From: Saprospiraceae bacterium UBA7687
GTDB taxonomy: Bacteria > Bacteroidota > Bacteroidia > Chitinophagales > Saprospiraceae
Reading direction: 5' to 3'
Assembly: GCA_002482845.1 (NCBI GenBank)
Contig: DLGT01000083.1
Coordinates: 1-64,000 of the forward strand
DNA length: 64,000 nt
The notes beneath the pieces are model-generated. The model had not been told where the DNA came from. It worked only from the letters and a program-made list of their open reading frames with translations, and did no database searches. The position numbers were made by a program, and so were the translations under genes. Positions 53,348-61,508 of the stretch are shown piece by piece (position 1 is the stretch's first letter; the number at the start of each line of letters is the position of its first letter).

Positions 53348-54475
53348 TTAATCTTCTGACAGACAAGTGATGGTCATAGTTTGATTGTGTAGTTCGCAAG
53401 AAGTGCCTTTTAACAGAGGAGATATTTCACCATAGGAGTAGAATCCACTAATAGTAGTATGACTGCCCAATACATCTTTGACAGCTTCTACTTCTTCATC
53501 AATCCTATCGGACAAAATGAGTTTGCGACCTACACAACTGACAAGAATTGCTAAAGAAGGCTGCATACTATTAAAATCTGTTACTGAGACATTTGCGGCT
53601 TGACTCGCAGCATCTATCAATCTATCAAAATTTGCTTTCATAAATCTAACTTTGCTACCTTCTGGGATATCGCCTGCAAAAAGCATGCTTTTGCGCTCAT
53701 TATCAATAGACAAAATGGTACGAACAAGGGAATTTTCACTATCCTGGAGCTGTACAGAAAGTGGGAACAAAAGTGCTGAACCAGGCAATTCTTCGGAGTA
53801 TTTTCCTAGGTATTCTTTGTAAAGCTCTAAAGCATTTTTCCCATCTATTTCGAATAATTCGTTGGCGTTAGATTTTGTTACTAATCTTTGCAAACCAAAA
53901 GGTTCCCATCCTCCCATAGAGCTGTGTGATACTTTTAATTTATCTCCATAAAACGCCAAAGCCAATATTTTGCCAGAAGTCGGTTGCTCATTCAGTCCTA
54001 CCAAGGTGTTTTGAAAATGAGGACCGTCTCCTGCCAATCCGCCTGTGATAGGTATGTGATCATCTATCACTTCATTCATCCCTTTGACGAGTTCGCTTCC
54101 ATTGACTTTGCTACCATCTGAAAGTACAAAAATATACCGTAAGTCTTTCGTATCAAAACGAGAAACTAGGTTTTTGCCTGCATCAAAACTATCTGAATAT
54201 TGATCTATTGAGATACTATTGGAAAGTACTTGGGTGTGATCAAATTGTATTGCTACAGCAGAAATACTATTATCCATCACCTGATCATCGTAAATCTCAC
54301 CCGCAGTAGAACAATAAGCTATATTTGCTTTTGGAAATGCAGTGGAAATATCAGATATCACATTCTGGTCATTTAATAGTTGTTTGCTCCCAAAACATAA
54401 CACGACATTTACATTATCGTCTTGCTCAACTTTATATGCTTGATTATCAATAATTTGGAACTGTTTTATTTTCAT
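53348..54475 (-). CDS. FIST-domain sensor protein
   Basis: 375 residues with FIST N (about 20-200) and FIST C (about 215-360; SCVGRKLILSDRIDEEVEAV and SGFYSYGEISPL near the end), the family architecture. FIST domains are predicted small-ligand sensors linked to signalling proteins. There is no output domain, so the signal must go to the partner kinase, whose gene starts 23 bp later. It lies 3 bp after the stop of the sigma-54 regulator. Confidence 0.88.
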   Translation of the reverse strand: MKIKQFQIIDNQAYKVEQDDNVNVVLCFGSKQLLNDQNVISDISTAFPKANIAYCSTAGEIYDDQVMDNSISAVAIQFDHTQVLSNSISIDQYSDSFDAGKNLVSRFDTKDLRYIFVLSDGSKVNGSELVKGMNEVIDDHIPITGGLAGDGPHFQNTLVGLNEQPTSGKILALAFYGDKLKVSHSSMGGWEPFGLQRLVTKSNANELFEIDGKNALELYKEYLGKYSEELPGSALLFPLSVQLQDSENSLVRTILSIDNERKSMLFAGDIPEGSKVRFMKANFDRLIDAASQAANVSVTDFNSMQPSLAILVSCVGRKLILSDRIDEEVEAVKDVLGSHTTISGFYSYGEISPLLKGTSCELHNQTMTITCLSED

Positions 54476-54478
54476 ATT

Positions 54479-55852
54479 TTATTTTTTTAAGGCGATTTCA
54501 CCACTTTTTATCATATTGTAAATGGTGGATTTTCCGATGTCTAACTTATCAGCTGTCAATACCACATTATTGTCATATTTTTTTAGGAAAAAGGCAATGA
54601 TATCGGCTGTATATTCTTTCATGGTCTTCTCTCCGACTAGAAAGTGGTCATTGTCTCTGACCTTATGAAAATTGATATCATGTTCGTTGATTTCTTGACC
54701 ATCACACATGACACACGCAAGATCCATCATCGCTTTGAGTTCGCGAACATTACCAGGAAAATGGTATTTTATAAGCTTTTCTTTTGCTGATGTGGTCAAA
54801 GTGGGCGCTTTTACTTTGTTTTCTTTAGCGTATTCATCTATGAAATGTTTAGCAAGTATAATGGAGTCCTGTCCACGATCGCGGAGAGGTGGCAACTCTA
54901 TGGGAAGACCGATGATCCTAAAATAAAGATCCTCTCTGAAATTACCATTTTTGACTTCATCTGCCAAGTTTTTGTGGGTTGCAGTGATGAGTCTTACATC
55001 AAATTTTACACTACTATTTCCACCTACTCTAGTCACTTCACGTTCTTGTAAAGCTCTCAAGATTTTACTTTGTAGATTGAGTTCCAATTCTCCTATTTCA
55101 TCAAGAAACAATGTACCGCCATCTGCTTCTTCAAATTTTCCTTTTTTCTGATTTAGCGCACCAGTAAATGCACCTTTTTCGTGTCCGAAAAGTTCACTTT
55201 CTATCAGTTCTTTAGGTATTGCTGCCATATTTACAGCGATAAATGGTTTTTTTCTCCTTTCGCTATTGTAATGAATCGCTTTTGCTACTACTTCTTTTCC
55301 AGTGCCGGTCTCTCCTGTAATAGATACATTGATATTAGAATGTATAGCTTTTTCGATGAGTCTAAAGGACTTTTTTAAGGCGTCACTCTGACCTATAATA
55401 GTTTTTTCAAAGTTAAACTTGGTTTCAAGTTGTTCTTTTAATGATTCTACTTCTTGTTTTAAATGGACATTTTCACGAATATTTATGATAGACCGCCATA
55501 ACATATCTTTGGTGTGATCATCTTTGATGATATAATCTCTGGCTCCAGATTTTAATAAATCCACAGCCACAGCAATCTCTTCTTGACCACTGATGACAAC
55601 TACTGGTAGTTGATTATTGACAGCCTTTATTTTTGCCAACAGTTTATCACCACTCATATCAGGCAATCCAAAATCAATACAAACCATGTCGGGTTGATGA
55701 TACAATTCAGACAAACACTCTTTCGCAGTGGTAAAGAGTCTGATGTCATAATCTGGATTGAGCGATAGATGATGTCTTAATAATTGACCATACCAAGGAT
55801 CATCTTCTACAATGAATATGGTGAATAGTTGTTGTTTTGCCACGATAAACAC
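54479..55852 (-). CDS. NtrC-family sigma-54 response regulator
   Basis: 457 residues from the GTG at 55852. A receiver with Asp60 (CIDFGLPD) is followed by an AAA+ domain: Walker A GETGTGKE (about 165), the sigma-54 contact loop GAFTGA (about 226), Walker B LFLDEIGE, and VRLITATH. The end is a short HTH (VVLTADKLDIGKSTIYNMIKSGEI). It activates sigma-54 promoters from distant sites after phosphorylation. First gene of the operon regulator-FIST-kinase. Its own promoter has a TACCTTTG box, not the dyad. It is my leading candidate for the dyad-binding activator. Confidence 0.9.
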   Translation of the reverse strand: MFIVAKQQLFTIFIVEDDPWYGQLLRHHLSLNPDYDIRLFTTAKECLSELYHQPDMVCIDFGLPDMSGDKLLAKIKAVNNQLPVVVISGQEEIAVAVDLLKSGARDYIIKDDHTKDMLWRSIINIRENVHLKQEVESLKEQLETKFNFEKTIIGQSDALKKSFRLIEKAIHSNINVSITGETGTGKEVVAKAIHYNSERRKKPFIAVNMAAIPKELIESELFGHEKGAFTGALNQKKGKFEEADGGTLFLDEIGELELNLQSKILRALQEREVTRVGGNSSVKFDVRLITATHKNLADEVKNGNFREDLYFRIIGLPIELPPLRDRGQDSIILAKHFIDEYAKENKVKAPTLTTSAKEKLIKYHFPGNVRELKAMMDLACVMCDGQEINEHDINFHKVRDNDHFLVGEKTMKEYTADIIAFFLKKYDNNVVLTADKLDIGKSTIYNMIKSGEIALKK

Positions 55853-55866
55853 AATTAATTGTCCAA

Positions 55867-55874
55867 CAAAGGTA
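55867..55874 (-). promoter_or_regulatory. -7 box of the signalling operon
   Basis: TACCTTTG on the minus strand fits TAnnTTTG, 15 bp before the GTG start. This supports a vegetative promoter for the regulator operon. Confidence 0.45.
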
Positions 55875-56007
55875 AGGATATAATGTGTTTATGTAGAAAA
55901 AAATATGGTAATCTAAAAATTGGTGTCTGACAGACTATCTTCTGAGAACTACAAACATAAATCTAGCTAGCTGAATTTTTAATGGTCTTAGAGTTTACAA
56001 AAAACTA

Positions 56008-57102
56008 CTACATCTGTGACTCCATCTGTTTAATTTTTTGTTGCCATTCATTTACTTGTTTATTGATATTCAGAATATAATACATGATGCTCAGTATCGC
56101 GACTATGCCCAATAAGATGATATCTAATGTCCATATAAAGTGAAATAAAAATGCGAGTATCACTAGGCTTAGGCTCAACATTGATATAATAAAAGTGACC
56201 TTTGTGTGCTTCAATCCCAATTCTAGAAATAGATGATGGATATGTGATCTATCTGCCTTAAATGGCGAATTTCCATTTTTGATTCTAGTGAAATATACAC
56301 GTAAAGAATCAGCAACTGGTATTATAAATACGGCAATAATTAAAGGAAGTAACCAGATTACTTCGGCCCCAATTGCATCCTTAGATGCAATATTTATTAA
56401 ATCAATAGCTATTCCTATCATCAGAAAACCTAAAAAAAGTGAACCTGCATCACCCATAAATATCTTATGTTTAATACTGAATACATTAAACCTTAAAAAA
56501 CTGATCAAGCTACCCGCTACGATCAAACATAGCAAAGTATAAAATTCATGCCCAATATAATAGCTGATTGTAGCAAGTATTATAAAACCTATAAGCATTA
56601 ATCCTCCAGCCAGACCGTCAATACCATCCATTAAATTAAATGCATTAATGACTCCAGTAATTAGTATGACTGAGAGTATGTATTGGGCGACCATTGAAAT
56701 GTCATAAATACCCAATATGCCATGAAATGAAGTCAATCTGTAACCATCCATAGCAATAATTACGGCACAAAGCAGCTGAACTACAAGTTTATAAGATGCT
56801 CTAATGTCCTTTTTGTCATCTATTGCTCCAATAATCAACAACACATAACTGCCCCCCAATAGTTTTACCAATGCACTTGAAATAAGCTCAAATCTTGCTA
56901 GTAACAATAAAGTGAGCAGTAAAGTAAAACCAATCGCTAAGCCGCCTACTAAAGGAATATGGTTTTGATGGATTTTGCGATGATCTGGTTTATCTACTAA
57001 ACCAATTCTAATAGCAATGGATCTAAAAATAGGCATTGCTATTATGGATAAAAAAAATGATAGTAATATGCCTAAAACTAAAAATATGTCAGATGGTGCC
57101 AT
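56008..57102 (-). CDS. MraY/WecA-like UDP-sugar:undecaprenyl-phosphate transferase
   Basis: 364 residues with about 10 membrane helices. Family motifs: KIHQNHIPLVGGLA, GAIDDKKD (DDxxD metal/phosphate site), NAFNLMDGIDGLAGG and GDAGSLFLGF. The end is a charged coiled tail. This branch puts a GlcNAc- or similar sugar-phosphate on undecaprenyl phosphate to start a glycan chain; size and context fit WecA rather than MraY. It starts 6 bp after the stop of a DUF1972 glycosyltransferase, so it is in the second polysaccharide block. Confidence 0.87.
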   Translation of the reverse strand: MAPSDIFLVLGILLSFFLSIIAMPIFRSIAIRIGLVDKPDHRKIHQNHIPLVGGLAIGFTLLLTLLLLARFELISSALVKLLGGSYVLLIIGAIDDKKDIRASYKLVVQLLCAVIIAMDGYRLTSFHGILGIYDISMVAQYILSVILITGVINAFNLMDGIDGLAGGLMLIGFIILATISYYIGHEFYTLLCLIVAGSLISFLRFNVFSIKHKIFMGDAGSLFLGFLMIGIAIDLINIASKDAIGAEVIWLLPLIIAVFIIPVADSLRVYFTRIKNGNSPFKADRSHIHHLFLELGLKHTKVTFIISMLSLSLVILAFLFHFIWTLDIILLGIVAILSIMYYILNINKQVNEWQQKIKQMESQM

Positions 57103-57108
57103 GATTAT

Positions 57109-58329
57109 TTATTTTTGAAAAAACAGTTTTTGGAAATGTAGGTGATATAATTCTCGTTTTAGCAACTCTCCTGCCGGTAATAAAGTTACCGAAGGCGTGA
57201 TAGATGATTTGGGCTCGCTGACTAAAACTTCTCGTATTAATGCCCTGTATTTATCAGCTATTGTTTTCCAGGTGTATCTACGATAAGCAATCTCCTTCAT
57301 TGTATTGCCGATAGATTTTACTTCTGCAATTTGGGTATTGTTGATTAGATTTATAAGTTCTTCTTCATTATAAAAATATCTGGCCTTGTTTTCTGTTGTC
57401 GTACGATTATAGGTAACACCATAAGAAAAAATAGGTAAGCCCAGATACATAGCTTCTACTAAGGAAGGATTGGTACCTCCGGCAGAGTGTCCATGTATGT
57501 AAAGGAATGCATTACCACGTATCATATCTAAGGTCGATTGGTCATAGATAGGATCTAGCAAAAAGATATGATTGAAGGAGCTGTACATTTTTTTCAGGTT
57601 TTTGCCATAATCACTGTTATTCCAGTTGCCTATGATGACTAGACGGTGTTTGGGTAGTTTTGCGAATGCACTTAGTACAATATCCACATTGTTTTCTGGT
57701 TCGATACGGCATACTTTAAAAGCGTAAGGCAATCCAAGAAATGGATAAGAAGTTTTTAATGACGTTTGTACAGGAACAGTCATTGTATGATCTGCGCCAT
57801 ATTCTATAATTCTGCTTAGAGTCCCGTATCTGACCGCTGTATAATCTTGGATAGATTCATTATCTGAAATATCAATATGAGAATATTTTACGGCCATTTT
57901 TTCTGCCCACCATAGATACCATTTAGCAGGTCTGCTCCATTTGTTCCGTTTCCATTCAATACCATCTATAGAAATAATGATCTTTTTATTTGTAAAAAAT
58001 TTTACAAAAGGTAGCATCCATGCACCAGCAACTCCTAATATCAAAAGTACATCTGCATAAAACAATGCATGTATTATAGACCAAGAATCATAAGGTATGC
58101 TCTGAATCCCATTGGCATCCAAAGGTAAATATACAAGACGGGCATTTTTGTATTTGGGTTGACGGTCAGCCTGTACATATTTCTTTCCAGAGCAATATAC
58201 GGTGATGTCATATTCATCACTCATGTTGTCCACAAGATGCTCAGCCAATGTTTCGAATCCACCATATTTGGCTGGGAGACCTACTGTGCCTATGATGGCT
58301 ATTTTTTGTTTTAAAGATGTCATATTCAT
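57109..58329 (-). CDS. GT4 glycosyltransferase with DUF1972 N-terminus
   Basis: 406 residues. The opening IAIIGTVGLPAKYGGFETLAEHL is diagnostic of the DUF1972 group (rhamnosyltransferase-like). A GT-B fold follows with ISIDGIEWKRNKWSRP, IHGHSAGGTNPSLVEAMYLG and C-terminal donor contacts. It probably adds a deoxyhexose or a related sugar in the repeat unit. First gene of a short unit with the WecA-like gene (6 bp gap), transcribed from the dyad module at 58345-58429. Confidence 0.85.
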   Translation of the reverse strand: MNMTSLKQKIAIIGTVGLPAKYGGFETLAEHLVDNMSDEYDITVYCSGKKYVQADRQPKYKNARLVYLPLDANGIQSIPYDSWSIIHALFYADVLLILGVAGAWMLPFVKFFTNKKIIISIDGIEWKRNKWSRPAKWYLWWAEKMAVKYSHIDISDNESIQDYTAVRYGTLSRIIEYGADHTMTVPVQTSLKTSYPFLGLPYAFKVCRIEPENNVDIVLSAFAKLPKHRLVIIGNWNNSDYGKNLKKMYSSFNHIFLLDPIYDQSTLDMIRGNAFLYIHGHSAGGTNPSLVEAMYLGLPIFSYGVTYNRTTTENKARYFYNEEELINLINNTQIAEVKSIGNTMKEIAYRRYTWKTIADKYRALIREVLVSEPKSSITPSVTLLPAGELLKRELYHLHFQKLFFQK

Positions 58330-58344
58330 TATTTAGCTTAGCTA

Positions 58345-58429
58345 GTTACAATACTGTGCCAGTATTTATATAATTGAATATCAGGATATTATGTTATTTT
58401 TATTTCTAAGACTTTCCAAATAATGGAAA
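58345..58429 (-). promoter_or_regulatory. Dyad operator and sigma-54-like promoter of the DUF1972 gene
   Basis: TTTCCA-AATAA-TGGAAA (58413-58429). On the minus strand TGGCAC (58356-58361, in CTGGCAC) follows about 63 bp later, with TTG near the -12 position but one base short of the standard spacing. The predicted start site, near 58335, is about 6 bp before the ATG at 58329. Confidence 0.55.
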
Positions 58430-58467
58430 ACATTTCCAACGATTGGGCTTCATAATTTGTAGTTAAC

Positions 58468-59553
58468 TTATTGAGCAATACGCTCATCTTTCAACATCTC
58501 ACAACTTTTCATCACAAAACTATCTTCGTCATATTTGATGATCAGTTGCTTGGCGTGGGTACTGAGTTTTTCGTAGTGTATTTTATCCTCCAATATATCC
58601 ACAAGCAGGTGTGATATGTGATTGACATTTCTGCTATCTGCTGTATAGCCATTGACACCTTTCTCTACGAGCTCGGCTATTCCTCCTACGGGAGGCACTA
58701 TGACAGGGAGACCATAAGCCCTTGCTTCGATTACTGTAAGGCCAAATGTTTCTACCCATCCATCAGGACGAGACAAATTAAGGACCACATCAGCCCATTG
58801 ATATTGTGGATGTACATCTTTTTGTGTAGGAAATATCGTTAAGTTTTGCGGAAGATTTTGCCCTGCAAAATATACTTCTATGTCCGTGGCAGAGGCATTT
58901 ACTACAAGTCGGAAAGCATATTCTGGATTTTTTTTTGCTAGTTGTAAATACTCATTCACACCTTTGTATGCTTTGAGGGAGCATATCATCAGCACATTTT
59001 TATAATCAGGTGTCACTTTTCTGTTTATAATTGCTTTGGTCAAAAAAGAAGTTTCTAAAGCATTATACAGCACATGTTCAGGTTTTGACATCGTTTCCTG
59101 TTCAGATAGATATTTGGATACATAAACTACTTCTGTAGATGTAATGTCTGCTATTCCAAATAGAATTTTTTTCAATATCCAAGGCTTCATACTAGTTTCG
59201 TGAATATGATATATGACCTTACACCCTTTTAACTTTCCCAAAATTCCTGCACCAAAAGGCAGTACCGTATTGACGTATATTACGTCACTTTTAGTGATGA
59301 CAGGATACATTTTAATGATCAAAAGCAACTGACTGATCATTAGAAAAATCAATCTCAAGAATGGATTCTGAGCAAATCTATACCAATATTGGTGATATTT
59401 GACTCCTTTGATATCTGACAAAAAACCTTCTCTCCCACTGCATGTGACTATATGACAATCCATACCGTTTTTGGCCCAACCATTGACAAGCTGTTTTAAT
59501 ACTTTAGGACTACCGCTATAATCGTTTAGGAGATGAAAGGCAAATATTCTCAT
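58468..59553 (-). CDS. GT4 family glycosyltransferase
   Basis: 361 residues. The N-terminal part (FHLLNDYSGSPKVLKQLVNGWAK) and the donor half (MICSLKAYKGVNEYLQLAKK, DGWVETFGLTVIEARAYGLP with the E-x7-E signature) are typical GT4. Substrate unknown. The next upstream gene is another GT4, 8 bp away, so this belongs to the operon begun at 63865 and is its last gene. Confidence 0.85.
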   Translation of the reverse strand: MRIFAFHLLNDYSGSPKVLKQLVNGWAKNGMDCHIVTCSGREGFLSDIKGVKYHQYWYRFAQNPFLRLIFLMISQLLLIIKMYPVITKSDVIYVNTVLPFGAGILGKLKGCKVIYHIHETSMKPWILKKILFGIADITSTEVVYVSKYLSEQETMSKPEHVLYNALETSFLTKAIINRKVTPDYKNVLMICSLKAYKGVNEYLQLAKKNPEYAFRLVVNASATDIEVYFAGQNLPQNLTIFPTQKDVHPQYQWADVVLNLSRPDGWVETFGLTVIEARAYGLPVIVPPVGGIAELVEKGVNGYTADSRNVNHISHLLVDILEDKIHYEKLSTHAKQLIIKYDEDSFVMKSCEMLKDERIAQ

Positions 59554-59561
59554 GATTTTAT

Positions 59562-60782
59562 TTATAAAGAGTCATAAATTTTGGCCAATTGCTCACCACG
59601 TCTATCCCAATGGAAAACATGCTCAAACTGTGCTCTTGCGCCTTGTCTAAATCCTTTGTATTTTGCCTTATCATTATATAATATTTTCATTGCTTCTGCT
59701 AGATTGAATGTGGTATTATCATATGTTTCTTCTTTTACCTTTATACCGCATTTTTCGTTTATAAAGCTACCGGGGCCACAATTGTCGAGACAAATCACCG
59801 GCAAGCCGAATGACAAAGCTTCAGGGACGACCATACCTGCACCTTCGTGAGATGGGAATAGGAATACTTGCGCCTGTTTAAATAATTTCATAAGTTCATT
59901 CCTTTCCATCCACAGTACAAATTGGATATTATTTTCTACTCCTAAGTCTCTAGCTAGTTTTATAAGTAGTTTTTCTTCTGGTCCACTACCAACAATGATG
60001 AGCTTTGTTTTTGCTTTTTCTATATCAACCAAGGAATTATAAAACGTTGTAAAAGCTCGAATAGCAAGGTCAAAACCCTTTAAAGGAACTAATCTGCCTG
60101 CAGAGATAAAAGTGAAATTTTCATTCTGCGAATCTTCTATAAACCCGAAATCTTGGGTTGCCACTGAAGGAATTATTTGGTACTGCTTTGATTTAAGATG
60201 GAGTTTACTAGGTACAGCGTCATTCATACACCAAACGAAATCAGCTTTTGCAGCTGTATTTTTAAGGGATGTATTGACTTTCCAGAAATAATTTTTAATA
60301 AGCCAAGTCGCCCGATCTTTTATAAAATATTTGAATGAATATTCCTTAAGGTATTGACTTGGAATCAACGGGTGATGACCTACAGGTCCCCATACAAATG
60401 GTTTGCCCAATTGCCATAAATAACTGGGAGTCCAGTCATTGTGAAAATTAAGGTTATGTACTATATCAAATTCTATACTTTGGTTCTTAACAAAAGAAAC
60501 GATGCCTTTCTGCCACATCCAGTAATAAAGCATGGCACCACGGCCACCTTTTTTCCACCATCGCATCCAATATGGCAAATCAAAATAAAGAAAAGTCATA
60601 TTTTCATAAAGATCATTTGGGTTTGTAGACATATATTTTTCAATGTCCATTCTATTGTTTTCCCTAGTGATAGCTATGACTTTATTGTTTTTTGCTATTT
60701 GTAACACAAAATTCCACCCCATTCCATCTTCTGATCCTTTATATGGATTTACTGTATAAGTGGTGGCAAGAATCGTTTTCAT
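59562..60782 (-). CDS. GT4 family glycosyltransferase
   Basis: 406 residues. Features: NPYKGSEDGMGWNFVLQIAK at the start, VWGPVGHHPLIPS in the acceptor half, FISAGRLVPLKGFDLAIRAF and FPSHEGAGMVVPEALSFGLP in the donor half, the standard E-x7-E. It builds the repeat unit on the inner face of the inner membrane. Its start abuts the acyltransferase stop. Confidence 0.85.
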   Translation of the reverse strand: MKTILATTYTVNPYKGSEDGMGWNFVLQIAKNNKVIAITRENNRMDIEKYMSTNPNDLYENMTFLYFDLPYWMRWWKKGGRGAMLYYWMWQKGIVSFVKNQSIEFDIVHNLNFHNDWTPSYLWQLGKPFVWGPVGHHPLIPSQYLKEYSFKYFIKDRATWLIKNYFWKVNTSLKNTAAKADFVWCMNDAVPSKLHLKSKQYQIIPSVATQDFGFIEDSQNENFTFISAGRLVPLKGFDLAIRAFTTFYNSLVDIEKAKTKLIIVGSGPEEKLLIKLARDLGVENNIQFVLWMERNELMKLFKQAQVFLFPSHEGAGMVVPEALSFGLPVICLDNCGPGSFINEKCGIKVKEETYDNTTFNLAEAMKILYNDKAKYKGFRQGARAQFEHVFHWDRRGEQLAKIYDSL

Positions 60783-61508
60783 TTAGGCAATATTTTTTAT
60801 CTTGTGAAAAGATAATTCAGGACATCTTTGCCCTATTATTTTTGCCGGCACACCACCTATGATGGTATTGGCAGGAAAAGGCTGATTGACTACTGCCCCT
60901 GCTGCTATTACACAACCATCACCAATTACCACGCCATCAAGTATGGTTACTTTGCTTCCTATCCAGCAATTTTTGCCAATAATAATGCCTTTCCGTTGCA
61001 CGCCTTGATGCCTAATGAGTGAGTCTAAATCTTTAAAATTGTGGTTTTCGGGATGACAGCTAAAGTATTGACCTACGATACAGTCATTTCCTATTCGTAA
61101 GCCACCTGCACCACCGAGATACGCAAACTCTCCAATACCCACATGATGACCGAGGTGAATACCTTTTCCAATATTCTGTAGTGTAGTAGCGACAATGATC
61201 TGACTGTAGTCACCTATACTAACATTATCACCGAAAATGATGCCCTCTTTTCCCAATCCACTTAGGCTTACATTTTTACCCAATTTTAGGAATTTACCCC
61301 ATTGTATTTTAGATAGATAAGTCATTTTTACACCAGAGGAAAGTATCATCCCTTTGGGATTTCTACCCATAAAAAACAACTTGCTACCACGCATCACCTT
61401 TATAGCTAGTGAAAGCATGTATCCCAATAGAAAGCGACTACTTATAGCGTTGTCGATCACAAAATCAGGATTCCTCTTTCTAATGAAGTATAGAAGTAAG
61501 TTTTTCAT
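60783..61508 (-). CDS. Left-handed beta-helix acyltransferase
   Basis: 241 residues with hexapeptide repeats giving a left-handed beta helix (IGKNCWIGSKVTILDGVVIGDGCVIAAGAVV). The likely catalytic His is in CHPENHNF (about 155). It probably O- or N-acetylates a sugar of the polysaccharide. Substrate unknown. Its ATG overlaps the stop of the upstream fusion gene by 4 nt (ATGA). Confidence 0.82.
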   Translation of the reverse strand: MKNLLLYFIRKRNPDFVIDNAISSRFLLGYMLSLAIKVMRGSKLFFMGRNPKGMILSSGVKMTYLSKIQWGKFLKLGKNVSLSGLGKEGIIFGDNVSIGDYSQIIVATTLQNIGKGIHLGHHVGIGEFAYLGGAGGLRIGNDCIVGQYFSCHPENHNFKDLDSLIRHQGVQRKGIIIGKNCWIGSKVTILDGVVIGDGCVIAAGAVVNQPFPANTIIGGVPAKIIGQRCPELSFHKIKNIA

